64,000 nucleotides of DNA. Origin: Chloroflexota bacterium. GTDB lineage: Bacteria; Chloroflexota; Anaerolineae; Aggregatilineales; Phototrophicaceae. Every line of letters starts with the position of its first letter. Positions within the stretch are counted from its first letter, which is position 1. The notes beneath the pieces are model-generated. The model worked only from the letters and a program-made list of their open reading frames with translations, was not told where the DNA came from and did not search any database. A program made the position numbers and the translations under genes. Location: contig WTGC01000171.1 in assembly GCA_011523705.1 (NCBI GenBank), forward strand, positions 33,421 through 97,420, given 5' to 3'. Shown here one piece after another: positions 10,018-20,486 of this stretch.

Positions 10018-11076
10018 ATGATCATCGTGGATGCCCAGCAGAATATCGCATTCAATGCTCAGCAGTTGGGGCTGGATTACATGCGCTGGGCTTGGCATCA
10101 GCGCCCGGGCGCGGACGGTCCGCCGCCCGTCGTCAGCCTGCGCGACAATCTGCTGGGGCGCGTCGCCGTTGTATTCGGCAGCCTGCAAGTCCTGTCCGAG
10201 TCAGCGCCGGGCCTGCGAGCTTGGCAGCGGCATACCTACCGTACCGCCGCCGACGCCCGGCAATTGGCGCTTTGGCAAATGGACAGCTACCGGCGCCTCG
10301 CCGACGACCATGACAAGATACGACTGATCCTGACGCAGGAAGACCTGGACGATGTCCTAGAGACCTGGCGCGACGACGAAAGCATCGACAAGCGTCTGCA
10401 CGGCATCGTTGCAAAGATGAAAGGGGCTGAGCCCGTCTCCGAGCCGAAGCAGCTCGAAGAATGGCTGGAATACGGTGTGCGGATCGTCGCGCCCGCCTGG
10501 CATCAGACCCGATACGCGGGCTCAGCGCGCTCGGACGAGGGGCTAACTCTGCTCGGCTACGAGTTGCTCGAGGTCATGGCCGGCTTCCAGGTCTTGCTTG
10601 ATGTCTCGGCGCTGTCAGACCGGGCGACGGCGGAGGCGCTGGAGCGCTACGAAGGCGCCATCATCGCCAGCCACAGCAACCCGCGCTACTTTTGCCAAAG
10701 TCGGCGCTGCCTTCCCGATGCGCTCATCCGCCGGCTCGCCGAGCGCGATGGGGTGATGGGCATCATGGTGTATAATCCTTTTCTAAGGAACGATTGGCAT
10801 CCGGCCGATCGCAAACGGGCGGTTTATCTCGCCCACTGGGTCGACGCGGTCGATTTTGTTTGTCAGCTGACCGGCTCGGTCGACCATGTTGGCTTGGGCA
10901 GTGATATCGACGGCGGCTATCCCTATCGCGCGCTTCCAAGCGAGATTGATACGTCCAGTGATTTTTGGCTGCTATGCCGGATATTGCTCGAGCGCGGATT
11001 CTCCGAAGCGGAAGCCGCGGCGATATTGGGCGGGAATATGCTGCGCAAGTTGAAAGAGTCTTTACCGAGCGGATAG
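10018..11076 (+). CDS. M19 (renal dipeptidase) family protein lacking zinc ligands; probable pseudoenzyme
   Basis: At 352 residues it aligns end to end with the intact M19 dipeptidase at 61965 in this window (shared blocks include EDLD-like central helices, RYAG, IIASHSNPR, LGSDIDGGY and the C-terminal GGNMLRKL). M19 enzymes bind two zinc ions through His, Asp, Glu, His and His. Here the first motif, VDAHLD in the intact copy, reads VDAQQN (His7 to Gln, Asp9 to Asn). The bridging Glu (MESAD) is Lys (MKGAE). The third-ligand His (LTHFSD) is Ala (VSALSD). Only the last His (ASHSN) and the late Asp (SDIDGG) remain. The frame is intact, so this is a conserved non-catalytic or altered-function homologue, not debris. 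It lies six bases before a small membrane protein gene, probably one transcript. Confidence 0.85.
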   Translation: MIIVDAQQNIAFNAQQLGLDYMRWAWHQRPGADGPPPVVSLRDNLLGRVAVVFGSLQVLSESAPGLRAWQRHTYRTAADARQLALWQMDSYRRLADDHDKIRLILTQEDLDDVLETWRDDESIDKRLHGIVAKMKGAEPVSEPKQLEEWLEYGVRIVAPAWHQTRYAGSARSDEGLTLLGYELLEVMAGFQVLLDVSALSDRATAEALERYEGAIIASHSNPRYFCQSRRCLPDALIRRLAERDGVMGIMVYNPFLRNDWHPADRKRAVYLAHWVDAVDFVCQLTGSVDHVGLGSDIDGGYPYRALPSEIDTSSDFWLLCRILLERGFSEAEAAAILGGNMLRKLKESLPSG

Positions 11077-11082
11077 AAACTG

Positions 11083-11598
11083 ATGTGGCGATTCGCGCAA
11101 GTTGGCATCGCATTGGGCGCCTTGGGCGGCATGATTTGCTTTATGGGCTTGTTCCCCGGCGTGACCGGCGCCGTGCCGACGGTCGGCATCGGGCTCGTTC
11201 AAGTGGTGATGGTTCTCGTTGGATACACCCTGCTCACCCTGGGCGCGTTGACATATCTCAAGTTTACCTTTTTCCTGAATGTGCCCGCGAACCTGGTCCA
11301 GAGTATTGGCACACGGCTTGCGCTGACCGGCATTCTATTCGCATCACTGGCTGGCTTGGCCGATATTTTGGGATTTGGCACGCATATCCGCGACGATACA
11401 AACGAACTCTACTTCGGTCAGCTGCAAATGATAGGCATATTAGCCAGCTTCGGCCTCTCGTCATTTGGCGTGCTGGTCTATGTATTGGCGGGCGCCAACG
11501 TCGCCAGGCTGGCGCCGGTGGAAGCGTTGAGCGACAGCATCGCCGGGGTCGATGACACGAGCGAAATCCAGCTGCCCGAGTCAGAGGGCGCGCCGTAA
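11083..11598 (+). CDS. Small four-helix membrane protein of unknown function
   Basis: A 171-residue protein with four hydrophobic segments (about residues 5-27, 32-58, 75-97 and 115-140) and an acidic hydrophilic C-terminal tail (DDTSEIQLPESEG). It has no recognised catalytic motif. The ATG follows the stop of the M19-like gene by six bases, so the two are likely co-transcribed and possibly functionally linked. I do not recognise the family. Confidence 0.75.
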   Translation: MWRFAQVGIALGALGGMICFMGLFPGVTGAVPTVGIGLVQVVMVLVGYTLLTLGALTYLKFTFFLNVPANLVQSIGTRLALTGILFASLAGLADILGFGTHIRDDTNELYFGQLQMIGILASFGLSSFGVLVYVLAGANVARLAPVEALSDSIAGVDDTSEIQLPESEGAP

Positions 11599-11658
11599 TC
11601 AGACCGGGCCAAGCGCTTTTAAGCCGCTGTCATTCAGAATTCATCCAGAGGTAATTCG

Positions 11659-12831
11659 TTGCCGCACAAAGCGCCAAGACTGCTCTTCGTGGTGAATATT
11701 CCACGTTTTTTTCTGTCGCATCGCCTGCCCCTGGCGCTGGCCGCGCGCGATGCCGGCTTTGAAGTGCAGGTGGCGACATCGGATTCGGATCCGACCGCGC
11801 TTCAAAGCATCGCAGATTTTGGACTCCCCTGCCACCCCATCAAGCTGCGCCAACACGGCCTGAATCCGCTGTTGGAGTTGCGGACGCTGCTCGCGCTGCG
11901 GGCGCTCTATCGCGAGATTCAGCCAGATTTGCTGCACCACGTCAGCATCAAGCCGGTCATCTACGGTGGCATCGCCGCCCGGTTGAGCGGCTGCGACAGG
12001 ATCGTGCAGGCGATGAGCGGACTGGGATACGTCTTCGTCAATCCAAGCGCCAAAGCGACGCTGTTGAACATGTTATGCGCGCCCGCCTTCAAGCTGGCGT
12101 TGCGCGGCGAGCATACCCGGACCGTCTTTCAAAACCCGGACGACTGCCAACTCTTTGTCGAGCGCGGATTGGCGCCCGCCCACAAGACGCTGGTGATACG
12201 CGGTTCGGGTGTAGACGAAGATGTCTTCCGCCCCCGCGCTGAAAACCAGGACCGCCTGCCAGTTGTGCTTTTCGCCGGGCGCCTCTTAAGGCAGAAAGGC
12301 ATCGGGGACTTTGTGGAAGTGGCGCGCCGGCTGCGCGGAAACGCGCGCTTCAGAGTCGCTGGCTATGAAGAAAGCACCAGCCCGCTCAATGTCTCGGCCG
12401 CCCAACTGCAAAGCTGGGAAGCGGAAGGCTTGATCGAGTGGCTGGGGGCGCGCGACGACATGCCGTCGGTTTATGCCGAAAGCAATATCGTCTGTCTGCC
12501 ATCAACATACGGCGAGGGCGTGCCGAAAGTTTTGATTGAAGCGGCATCTTGCGCGCGCGCCTGCGTCACGACCGATACGCCAGGCTGTCGCGAAATCGTG
12601 CACGACGGCGTCAACGGCCTGCACGCGCCAGCCAATGACATTGCCGCGCTGACGAATGCTGTAAAGCATCTGATCGACAATCCCGCCGAACGAAAAAAGA
12701 TGGGAGCGGCTGGCCGACAAATCGTTCTCGAGGGCTTCACCCTGCGCCATGTAATCAACGAAACGCTGTCTCTATACAATGCTTTGATCAAAGGCAAATA
12801 TAATTCAGCAGAAAGTCGCCAAACCGAATGA
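11659..12831 (+). CDS. Glycosyltransferase family 4-like protein
   Basis: A 390-residue GT-B glycosyltransferase with an N-terminal acceptor domain (Glyco_trans_4 type, starting LLFVVNIPRFFLSHRLPLA) and a C-terminal nucleotide-sugar domain (VVLFAGRLLRQKGIGDF, then the retaining-type E-x7-E block PSTYGEGVPKVLIEAAS, residues about 285-300). It resembles enzymes such as PglA/WbpT-like transferases that build lipid-linked oligosaccharides or exopolysaccharide, though the sugar cannot be named. The start is TTG at 11659, favoured because AGAGGTAA lies eight bases upstream. There are no other polysaccharide genes beside it. Its end is 15 bases from the convergent nfi gene. Confidence 0.88.
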   Translation: MPHKAPRLLFVVNIPRFFLSHRLPLALAARDAGFEVQVATSDSDPTALQSIADFGLPCHPIKLRQHGLNPLLELRTLLALRALYREIQPDLLHHVSIKPVIYGGIAARLSGCDRIVQAMSGLGYVFVNPSAKATLLNMLCAPAFKLALRGEHTRTVFQNPDDCQLFVERGLAPAHKTLVIRGSGVDEDVFRPRAENQDRLPVVLFAGRLLRQKGIGDFVEVARRLRGNARFRVAGYEESTSPLNVSAAQLQSWEAEGLIEWLGARDDMPSVYAESNIVCLPSTYGEGVPKVLIEAASCARACVTTDTPGCREIVHDGVNGLHAPANDIAALTNAVKHLIDNPAERKKMGAAGRQIVLEGFTLRHVINETLSLYNALIKGKYNSAESRQTE

Positions 12832-12846
12832 TGCGGCCGATGCGAG

Positions 12847-13506
12847 CTACAATCGAGCTGCGTTATGCGCCGCGCGCACGGGGTCCGGCAAGCGGTATCG
12901 CGATGTCGCCGATAAGAGAAACTTCACGGAGCTCGCCAGATCAGCCAAGTGCCCAACGGAAACATAGACTGGCTTCACCGTTGCTCGCGTGCGCAGCACC
13001 GCTCCAATTGTCTCGCCTCGATAAATCAAGGCGCTGCTGCTGCCCTTTGCCGCCGCCGGTTCCACAAAGTCGCCGATAAAATGCGTTTTGCCGCAGCCGA
13101 CCGTCGGACGATGCAGCCATAAACCCAGGTGCGCGGCAATGCCCAGCTTGCGCGGATGTATCTGACCCATGCCGTCAAAGATGAAAGCATCCGGCTGGCA
13201 ACGGAGCTGGCGCAGGGCATCCAGAATAACCGGTCCCTCGCGAAAAGCCAGCAGTCCTGGAATGTAGGGGAAGTTCGTTTCTCGCTCCGCCCGCGCGATC
13301 TCAATCGTTTCAAGCTGCGGATAGGTCATGACGACGACGGCCGCGCGTGAGCGCTTCCCGCGCACACTGACATCCACGCCGGCGACGCTTTTGAGGCGAT
13401 CAAGCGCAATCGGAGTATCGCTGATCAGTTGAGGCGCCAATTCTCGCTGCAGCGCGACCGCCGATTTTGGACTGAGATTCCAATCGTGCAGATCGTCAAA
13501 CTTCAT
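12847..13506 (-). CDS. nfi: Endonuclease V (deoxyinosine repair)
   Basis: A 219-residue endonuclease V, which nicks DNA one base 3' of deoxyinosine and related lesions. Catalytic acids are visible in VAGVDVS (Asp), PYIPGLLAFRE (Glu) and FDGMGQIHPR (Asp); the wedge motif PYIP is intact. The usual DGHG reads DGMG here. The length matches the family (E. coli Nfi has 223 residues). It follows rpoD on the same strand after 31 bases and may be the last gene of a dnaG-rpoD-nfi transcript. Confidence 0.93.
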   Translation of the reverse strand: MKFDDLHDWNLSPKSAVALQRELAPQLISDTPIALDRLKSVAGVDVSVRGKRSRAAVVVMTYPQLETIEIARAERETNFPYIPGLLAFREGPVILDALRQLRCQPDAFIFDGMGQIHPRKLGIAAHLGLWLHRPTVGCGKTHFIGDFVEPAAAKGSSSALIYRGETIGAVLRTRATVKPVYVSVGHLADLASSVKFLLSATSRYRLPDPVRAAHNAARL

Positions 13507-13537
13507 CTGCTGTTATAGCGAGGGACGCCGCAAGCGG

Positions 13538-15106
13538 CTATACGCCCAGGTAATCGCGCAGTTCTCGAGAGCGCGTAGGATGGCGCAATTTGCGCAGTGC
13601 TTTCGCTTCAATCTGACGTATGCGCTCGCGCGTCACTCCGAAGAATTGCCCGACTTCCTCCAGCGTGTTATCGTGCCCATCCAGTAGGCCGAAGCGCATC
13701 TCCAACACCTGGCGCTCGCGCTCGCTCAGCACGCCGAGAGCCGAGCGAATTTGATCCTTGAGCAATTGCCGCCCGGCCGCGTCGACCGGCCCCAGCATAT
13801 TTTCATCCGGGATGAAATCGCCCAACATACTGCTGTCCTCTTGCCCGACTGGCATGTCAAGACTCATCGGTTCCTGGCTGATGCGCATGATCTTGCGCAC
13901 TTTTTGCGAGGCGCGCCGCAGCTTCCGATTCAAGCTCGGATCCAGCTTGGCGCCGTCACTTTGCTGCTGCTTGATGGCATTGCGGTCTTCATCATTCAGG
14001 AAGTCCATTTCCAGGGCGATCTGTTCCGTAATAGGCTCCGCGCCCAGCTTTTGAATCAGGTCCCGCTGGACGCGCATCATGCGGTTGATCGTCTCAACCA
14101 TGTGAACCGGAATGCGAATCGTTCGCGCTTGATCGGCGATGGCGCGGCTGATCGCCTGCCGTATCCACCAAGTGGCGTAGGTGCTGAATTTGTAACCTTT
14201 GGTATGGTCAAACTTGTTGACCGCCCGCAGCAAACCAATGTTGCCTTCCTGTATCAGATCGAGGAAGCTGATGCCCCGCCCCATATAGCGTTTGGCAACG
14301 CTGACGACCAAGCGCAAGTTCGCCCGCGTCAGGTCTTCCGATGCCTGGGCGGCGTGCTGCTCAACTTGCTCCTGCTGCTGCTTTGCCAGGCTGATGGGAT
14401 CAATCGTGTCTTCGATCCAGCCATCGAATTCCTGCAAAGAAGGCAGCTCATGAGCGCGGCGGTAATAGCGCTGCATCTGCATTTGGTGCTCAAAGGGGAA
14501 GAGAAACAGCGCGTGAATCACTGTGAAGAATGCCTGCGCGTGCGCCGTCCAATCTTCGTCGCGGCCCCAATTGCGTTGATTCAGGTAGCTGCGTATATAC
14601 GAATCCGCGTCGCGATCCCAATCGTTCACCGTCTCCTGCACTTCGGCCAAGACCTTGAAGAAATCCGGCGCGTCCACAGCGCGTTCCTCGGCGCTGGCTT
14701 GCAGCTTCCCCCAATCTTCGCGCAGCCGTCGGTAGGCGAATCGCTCCACATCGAGAAAGTCCGGCTCACGCGACTTCGAGGAGCCATTTTCAAAGCTCAT
14801 CAACTCGTCGCGCAGCGCTTCCAGGTGGCGCTCGGCTGCAATCTGCGTGCTGAGCCACGTCTCCCGATTGCTATCGAGCAGCGGAACCTGGCCGATCTCT
14901 TTCAGGTACATCTTCACGGGATCATCGGAAGGGGGCAGGCTGTCAATCACTTCGGACGGCGAATCGTCCCGATCAAGCTCGCCGGTCTCGAATTCGGAGG
15001 ACTCATAGCGGTCCCCTCGCGAGCCATCACGGTCGGTCGCTTCGTTTTCGTCCTCAGCATCGTAGTCGATGTACGCGCCGCTTCGCTTTCCGCTATCCAT
15101 GCTCAT
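13538..15106 (-). CDS. rpoD: RNA polymerase primary sigma factor (RpoD/SigA)
   Basis: A 522-residue sigma-70 factor. Region 1.2 is [16 protein letters not shown]; region 2 contains the core-binding and -10 recognition helices ([19 protein letters not shown], then [17 protein letters not shown]); region 3 follows; region 4.2 ends with [21 protein letters not shown]. The N-terminus is a strongly acidic stretch of about 50 residues in place of a classical region 1.1, and there is an insertion of roughly 100 residues between 1.2 and 2, as in group 1 factors. The start ATG has GGGAG eight bases upstream and sits 14 bases after the dnaG stop. The dnaG-rpoD pairing is the ancestral macromolecular synthesis arrangement, here without rpsU. 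Confidence 0.97.
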   Translation of the reverse strand: MSMDSGKRSGAYIDYDAEDENEATDRDGSRGDRYESSEFETGELDRDDSPSEVIDSLPPSDDPVKMYLKEIGQVPLLDSNRETWLSTQIAAERHLEALRDELMSFENGSSKSREPDFLDVERFAYRRLREDWGKLQASAEERAVDAPDFFKVLAEVQETVNDWDRDADSYIRSYLNQRNWGRDEDWTAHAQAFFTVIHALFLFPFEHQMQMQRYYRRAHELPSLQEFDGWIEDTIDPISLAKQQQEQVEQHAAQASEDLTRANLRLVVSVAKRYMGRGISFLDLIQEGNIGLLRAVNKFDHTKGYKFSTYATWWIRQAISRAIADQARTIRIPVHMVETINRMMRVQRDLIQKLGAEPITEQIALEMDFLNDEDRNAIKQQQSDGAKLDPSLNRKLRRASQKVRKIMRISQEPMSLDMPVGQEDSSMLGDFIPDENMLGPVDAAGRQLLKDQIRSALGVLSERERQVLEMRFGLLDGHDNTLEEVGQFFGVTRERIRQIEAKALRKLRHPTRSRELRDYLGV

Positions 15107-15120
15107 TTGATGACTCCCGC

Positions 15121-17196
15121 TTATGAAATTGAAGCCTGCCGCAATGAACTTGAATGTCTGCTGACCGCCCGGTTGATGCGCGCTTTTGCTTTCACCGAGA
15201 GCATGATCTTCGCATTCAACTCTTCGCTCTGCTCCTGATCGACGTTTGCGCTCGACTGGGCTTCTTCCTGCAGATATTGCAACTCCACGCGTTCGTTGTC
15301 CAGGCGCGTCAGCCGAAGCTGCAATGCGCGGTGGATCAATTCGTCGCGCACGCTGGATCTTGGTCTGGTAAGGGAAGGGCGCCGCCTAAAAATATCGTTC
15401 AAATCCACCTGGAAGTTTCGCCTGATGGATCGGGCGACGGCCTCAGGCGTCTCGATCAGCAGCGCTTCGTACTCCAATTGCAGATCGTCGTCGACCGTGG
15501 ATTCGAGATACTCCAGCGGCTCGCGATCATCTTGCGCCATCGATTCCTGCAAGCGCGCCATCAGCATCCGATATTGGCTCTGCGTAAAATCATCGACGCC
15601 GAGCGCGCAGAGCGGCCCCCTCCACAGATCACGGTCGTCGCCCGCCAGTTCGCGCAGTTTGCGATTGACAAGAAAGAGCATATCTGGATTTCTGAGCAGA
15701 AGGCTCAGGCAATAGGATTCCAGGGCGCTTTTCCCTCCCCGGCCGATGCCAGAGGCAGGCGCAGCGCCGGGCGAGAACTCGCGCGTATCGCCGGCTTCCG
15801 CGGGATACGCGTCCGGGTCGTCCTGCCAATATTCCGGAGGCAGCTCTTCCCCAAGCGTCGGCTGCGATACCGAAGGCTGGGCGGGCAGCTTGTCCCGCGC
15901 CCAAGCCAGCAAATCACGTTCGCTGATACGAAGGCGGCGCGACAGCTTCTGCACATTTTCTTGTTTGTAGAGATTGCTCTCGGAGGCCGTCAAGATGGGT
16001 AAGACCCTTAGCGCCACCGCCTCCCGCTCTAGCATGCTGGAGTTTTCCGGCAGCGCGGCGGCCTCGGTATCGATCACATAATCGGCGACCGCCTGCGCGC
16101 CTTCGACTATTGAGTCCCAAGCCTGCGGCAATTGACGGATAAAGTCATCCGGATCTTTGCCCGCCGGCACCTGCAGGATCCGCATGTCGACCGAAAGCCG
16201 GCCCGCATAATCGCGGGACAAGGCCTGGCGCGCCACATCGAGGCTGCGGCGAGCGGCATTCTGCCCCGCCTCATCGGCATCCAGCGCCAGCACAATCTTG
16301 CCGGCGAAACGAGGCGCGACCAGCCTAATCTGTTTCTCGGTCATCGCCGTGCCCATCTGCGCCAACACGTTGAGATAGCCCGCCTGATGCGCCTGAATGA
16401 CATCCATATAGCCTTCGACAATCACCGCCGTGCCGCTCTCGCGAATGGCGCCCTTGCCCATATCCAGGCCGAATAGCAGACCGCTCTTGTCGAAGAGCGC
16501 GGATTGCGGCGAATTGATGTACTTGGCGCCCTCATCCGTCCCCAGCGCGCGCCCGCCAAAAGCGACAACCCGTCCGCGCTCATCGCGAATCGGAATCATC
16601 AAGCGATTGCGAAAGCGATCATATACGCTTCCCTTGTCGCTGCGCACGGCCAAGCCCACTTCAACGACGTCGTCATCGCTATAGCCGAGGCGGCGCAGCG
16701 AATGAAGCAGCCAATCCCAGCTATCCGGCGCGTATCCCAGTTGAAAAATCTTAACCGTCTCATCGTTCAAGCCGCGCGAATCATTTAGGTATCGGCGCAC
16801 GGCTGATGCGTCGTCGGCTTGCAACCGATCTTGAAACAAATCCGCTGCCGCCTGGACCATTCCTCGCAGCGCCTCGCGCCGATCGCTTTCGCTTTTCTGC
16901 TGCGGCGTCTGCGCCCGGAGTGCGATTCCCGCTTCGGCCGCCAATTCGCGCAGCGCCTCTTTGAAATCCCAGCCGTGGATTTTCTGGGCAAAGGTGAATA
17001 GGTCGCCGCCTTCCGAGCAGGCGCCGAAACAGTGCCAGGTCTGTCGCTCCGGATTGACGATGAAAGACGGGGTCTTCTCGTTGTGGAAAGGACAACAAGC
17101 CTTGTGATTGCGCCCGGCCTTTTTCAAGCCAGGCACATGCCGCTGCACATAACTGACGAGGTCGATGCGCGACTTGATCTCATCCGTCACGGACAT
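15121..17196 (-). CDS. dnaG: DNA primase
   Basis: A 691-residue DnaG primase, which lays RNA primers at the replication fork. The N-terminal zinc-binding domain has CPFH and CFGAC, so the second pair is spaced CxxxC instead of the usual CxxC; I recall this spacing from Chloroflexota primases. The RNA polymerase domain with TOPRIM fold shows [16 protein letters not shown] and [13 protein letters not shown] (catalytic acids). The C-terminal region (about 450-690) would bind the helicase and is longer than average. The ATG has AGGGAG upstream. It lies in the order glyQS, dnaG, rpoD, nfi on the minus strand. Confidence 0.96.
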   Translation of the reverse strand: MSVTDEIKSRIDLVSYVQRHVPGLKKAGRNHKACCPFHNEKTPSFIVNPERQTWHCFGACSEGGDLFTFAQKIHGWDFKEALRELAAEAGIALRAQTPQQKSESDRREALRGMVQAAADLFQDRLQADDASAVRRYLNDSRGLNDETVKIFQLGYAPDSWDWLLHSLRRLGYSDDDVVEVGLAVRSDKGSVYDRFRNRLMIPIRDERGRVVAFGGRALGTDEGAKYINSPQSALFDKSGLLFGLDMGKGAIRESGTAVIVEGYMDVIQAHQAGYLNVLAQMGTAMTEKQIRLVAPRFAGKIVLALDADEAGQNAARRSLDVARQALSRDYAGRLSVDMRILQVPAGKDPDDFIRQLPQAWDSIVEGAQAVADYVIDTEAAALPENSSMLEREAVALRVLPILTASESNLYKQENVQKLSRRLRISERDLLAWARDKLPAQPSVSQPTLGEELPPEYWQDDPDAYPAEAGDTREFSPGAAPASGIGRGGKSALESYCLSLLLRNPDMLFLVNRKLRELAGDDRDLWRGPLCALGVDDFTQSQYRMLMARLQESMAQDDREPLEYLESTVDDDLQLEYEALLIETPEAVARSIRRNFQVDLNDIFRRRPSLTRPRSSVRDELIHRALQLRLTRLDNERVELQYLQEEAQSSANVDQEQSEELNAKIMLSVKAKARINRAVSRHSSSLRQASIS

Positions 17197-17226
17197 GACA
17201 GAGCTCCCTGATGAGATTGATCTTTA

Positions 17227-17232
17227 ATTATA
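17227..17232 (-). promoter_or_regulatory. -10 box upstream of dnaG
   Basis: TATAAT on the minus strand, 31 bases before the dnaG start. No good -35 box lies 16-18 bases upstream; instead a short perfect hairpin (GGCGC TT GCGCC, 17243-17254) occupies that space. It may serve dnaG-rpoD-nfi independently of glyQS. Confidence 0.35.
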
Positions 17233-17369
17233 GAGCCGACCAGGCGCTTGCGCCATAAGCGCGGTCGCATTGCATTAACTCATGGCCGGCGCCCCACAGA
17301 AGCTGACTGTAACTTTGGACGAACTTGCTGGCAATTCGGCGTCAAAATCTTCGCGTTTCCAGAGCCCGG

Positions 17370-20369
17370 TCAGAAATTCTCCAGCTGGCTCAAGTCGGCT
17401 CTACCTTTCTGCAGCGACGCGATTCGCTGCAGCAGCGCAATTCGGTTGTTGCGCAGCGCGATATCGTCCGCATGAACCAGCACGTTATCAAAAAAAGCCG
17501 TTACCCTTGGGACCATACCTTCAAATGCGCTGAGAAAACCATCGACGTTGGCGTCCAGGCCAAGCCCGGCCGCCGCCGAATGATAATTCTCGAACAGCGC
17601 TCTCTCCTGTTCCTCTCGCAATAGGTCCGGCGCGAGCTCCTTTTTGTCCTCGCCTCGTGTGATGCGCGCGCAGCGAGCGAAGGCGTCCAGCAGCGCTTCC
17701 CAATTATCGCGCTTGACCCAGGCATCCAGTTCGCGGACGCCCTGCTTTGCGCGCGTCGGGTCATGCGCCTGCTCACGTAAGACCGCATTGATGACATCGC
17801 GAGGGAACAAGGCCTTCTCGCTCAAGAGATTATCGAGACGGCCGCGCAGGAAGTCGACGAGCTGTTTCTTGACCTTGCCGTCCACGGCCACCGGCTGCCT
17901 CTCCGCAACGCGCGCGATTAGTTTGCGCAGGTCAACCGATACGGCCTGGTCCAGCAGAATCTGAATGACGCCCAATGCACTGCGCCGCAGACCGTATGGA
18001 TCGGAGGTGGATTTCGGCGCCAAGCCCACCGCGAACAAACCCACCAGGCTGTCCAGCTTGTCGGCGATCGCCATCAAGCGCCCGGCATCGCTGGCCGGCA
18101 GCATGTCGCCAGCGCCGCGCGGCAGCCAATGCTCGAATATCGCCTGGGCGACGGCGGCGTCAATGCCTTCCCGCAATGCGTACTCGCGCCCCATGACGCC
18201 CTGCAGCGCTGTCATCTCTACCACCATACTGGTCGCCAAATCTGCTTTCGCAATCTGCGCCGCCTCCCGCGCAATGGCGACATCAGCCCTGTCAAAGCCA
18301 AGCAGCTGACCCAAGTCTTTTACGGTCGATGCAACGCGGTCATTCTTCTCGCGCATTGAGCCGAGCTCAGTCTGCAAGGTCAAAGTGTCCAGGCGAGGCA
18401 GATACGCTTTCAGCGGCTTTGTGATATCTCCTTCATAGAAGAATCGGGCATCGGAAAAGCGCGCGCGAATGACCTGCTCATTGCCGTGAATTACCTGATC
18501 AAGACGCTTGCTGTCGCCGTTGCGGACGCCGATGAAGTAATTCATCAGTCGCCCCTGATTGTCTTCCAGCGCGAAATAACGTTGATGCTTGCGCATAACC
18601 GTGACCAACACATCACGCGGCAAGGCGAGATAACTTTCGTCAAATGCGCCGCGAAAAGCGATCGGTGCTTCGACTAGGTTGGCGACTTCAGCCAGCAAAT
18701 CGTCATCAGCCAACGGGCGCCCTTCCACTTCCGAAGCCAAAGCATGGACCTGACGCAGAATGTCGGCCTGCCGCCCCTTGTCATCCAGCGCGATCCCCTG
18801 CTTTTCGCATTCGCGGGCAAAGTGAGCCGCGTCTTGCAAGCTGACCTCCGGCGATCCGAGCGGACGCAAGCCCCGCGTGACATTCCCGCTCGCGATGCCC
18901 GCGAATTCAAAGGGAATGACTGTCTCTCCAAACAGCGCCACAATCCAGCGGATCGGGCGCGAAAAGGCGACGCCGCTTTCGTTCCAGCGCATCGACTTGG
19001 TGAACTTTAAGCCGGCGATAAATTCCGACAGCGCTTCCGACAGCACTTCTGTCGCGGGACGCCCTGGGTTGCGAACTGCCGCAGTGACATAGCGGCCGCC
19101 GTCCAGTTCCTTGACCACCAAGTCTGCGACATCGACGCCCTTGCCGCGCGCGAATCCTTGCGCCGCCCGCGTTGGATTGCCGTCGGCGTCATAAGCGCGA
19201 TCGGCCGGCGGACCTTTGGCGACGAATTCTTCATCCGCCTGTTTCGGCGATACATCGCGCGCAATGACGACGATCCGGCGCGGCGTCGCGTAAACCTCTA
19301 CGCCGTTATGCCCTAGCCGCAACTCGTCGAATAAAGCGGGCGCGGTAATCTTCGCCTGCTCCAGCGCATCTGCCACATCATCAGCCGGCATCTCTTCGAC
19401 GCCGATCTCGATCAGGACATCGGCCGCTTCAGTCGGCGCTTCGGGCATCTCCCCCGCCACTTGGGCCGGCGCGCCTGGCCATCTATCGCTCATCTTCATC
19501 AGCGGATGGCCGAGCGCTTCCCGCCCGGCGACATACTCTCGCGCAATTGTTCGCGTCATTTCGCGCATGCGCCGGAAGTAATTCGCCCGCTCGGTGACTC
19601 CGATCGCGCCGCGCGTATCCAGCACGTTGAACAGATGGCTGCATTTGAGCACGTAATCATAAGCGGCGATCAGCGCATCGCCTTCCAGCGCTCCGGCGTA
19701 TTCGCGCTCATAGGTGTCGAAGACCGTCTTCAAGGCATCGACATCGGCGACATCAAAGTAATAGCGGCAATGCTCGACTTCATCGCTGAACATCACATCG
19801 CCATAACTGACGCCGTCGAGCCAATCGATTTCCCAAGCCGATTCCTTTCCCTGCAGCGCCAGCACGATCCGCTCAATGCCATAAGTGATCTCGACGCTCA
19901 CGGGATCGAGGTTCATGCCGCCGGCCTGCTGGAAATAGGTGAATTGCGTGATCTCCTGCCCGTCCAGCCAGACCTCCCAGCCCAGCCCCCAGGCGCCCAG
20001 CGCGGGCGACTCCCAGTTATCCTCGACGAAGCGGATATCGTGCTCGCGCTGGTTGATGCCCAAAGCTTCCAGCGAGGCCAGATAGAGCTCCTGCGGATTG
20101 CCGGGATCCGGCTTCAGGATCACTTGATACTGGTAATACTTCTGCATGCGGTTGGGGTTTTCACCGAAGCGGCCGTCATCGGGACGAACCGATGGCTCGA
20201 CATAGGCGACGCGCCAGGGTTCCGGTCCCAGCACGCGCAAGGTCGTCGCCGGATTGCCCGTACCGGCCCCGACCTGCACATTATAAGGCTCCCATATCAA
20301 GCAGTCTTGCGCCGCCCAATACTCGTGCAGCTTTAGGATGACCTGCTGGAATGTCAGAGGGGATCGCAT
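17370..20369 (-). CDS. glyQS: Glycyl-tRNA synthetase, alpha-beta fusion
   Basis: A 999-residue single chain joining both subunits of the bacterial-type tetrameric enzyme that charges tRNA-Gly. Residues 1 to about 290 are the alpha catalytic part ([52 protein letters not shown], ending near the [14 protein letters not shown] helix). After a short linker the beta part starts at [17 protein letters not shown] and runs through the KFTKSMRW region to a DALR-like anticodon-binding domain. In most bacteria glyQ and glyS are separate genes; fusions are known in chlamydiae and plant organelles. The ATG has AGGAA seven bases upstream. A promoter with a palindrome precedes it. The gene is followed by dnaG after 173 bases. 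Confidence 0.97.
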   Translation of the reverse strand: MRSPLTFQQVILKLHEYWAAQDCLIWEPYNVQVGAGTGNPATTLRVLGPEPWRVAYVEPSVRPDDGRFGENPNRMQKYYQYQVILKPDPGNPQELYLASLEALGINQREHDIRFVEDNWESPALGAWGLGWEVWLDGQEITQFTYFQQAGGMNLDPVSVEITYGIERIVLALQGKESAWEIDWLDGVSYGDVMFSDEVEHCRYYFDVADVDALKTVFDTYEREYAGALEGDALIAAYDYVLKCSHLFNVLDTRGAIGVTERANYFRRMREMTRTIAREYVAGREALGHPLMKMSDRWPGAPAQVAGEMPEAPTEAADVLIEIGVEEMPADDVADALEQAKITAPALFDELRLGHNGVEVYATPRRIVVIARDVSPKQADEEFVAKGPPADRAYDADGNPTRAAQGFARGKGVDVADLVVKELDGGRYVTAAVRNPGRPATEVLSEALSEFIAGLKFTKSMRWNESGVAFSRPIRWIVALFGETVIPFEFAGIASGNVTRGLRPLGSPEVSLQDAAHFARECEKQGIALDDKGRQADILRQVHALASEVEGRPLADDDLLAEVANLVEAPIAFRGAFDESYLALPRDVLVTVMRKHQRYFALEDNQGRLMNYFIGVRNGDSKRLDQVIHGNEQVIRARFSDARFFYEGDITKPLKAYLPRLDTLTLQTELGSMREKNDRVASTVKDLGQLLGFDRADVAIAREAAQIAKADLATSMVVEMTALQGVMGREYALREGIDAAVAQAIFEHWLPRGAGDMLPASDAGRLMAIADKLDSLVGLFAVGLAPKSTSDPYGLRRSALGVIQILLDQAVSVDLRKLIARVAERQPVAVDGKVKKQLVDFLRGRLDNLLSEKALFPRDVINAVLREQAHDPTRAKQGVRELDAWVKRDNWEALLDAFARCARITRGEDKKELAPDLLREEQERALFENYHSAAAGLGLDANVDGFLSAFEGMVPRVTAFFDNVLVHADDIALRNNRIALLQRIASLQKGRADLSQLENF

Positions 20370-20410
20370 GCCACTTCCTGACTGTCGATTCTGTGGATAT
20401 TCACGCCAGC

Positions 20411-20439
20411 ATTATAGGAGCCAGCGCGTCAATTGACGA
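20411..20439 (-). promoter_or_regulatory. Promoter of glyQS overlapping a 12-bp palindrome
   Basis: On the minus strand TCGTCA (20439-20434) and TATAAT (20416-20411) are separated by 17 bases. The perfect palindrome CGTCAATTGACG (20427-20438) overlaps the -35 box and could be an operator. No T-box leader is apparent in the short region before the gene. Confidence 0.45.
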
Positions 20440-20486
20440 GGGCGGCGGGGGTTGGCGCAATACACCGCTCCGCTTTGGACGCTCGA

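Noticed and set aside
8190..10055. N-terminal extension of the ABC-F protein (70 residues)
   Set aside because: The extension is unlike any ABC-F and would run into the divergent M19-like gene; family sequence begins at ATG 9845.
20370..20486. T-box leader for glyQS
   Set aside because: The region is only about 117 bases, has no T-box consensus or specifier stem, and the promoter lies 40 bases from the start codon.
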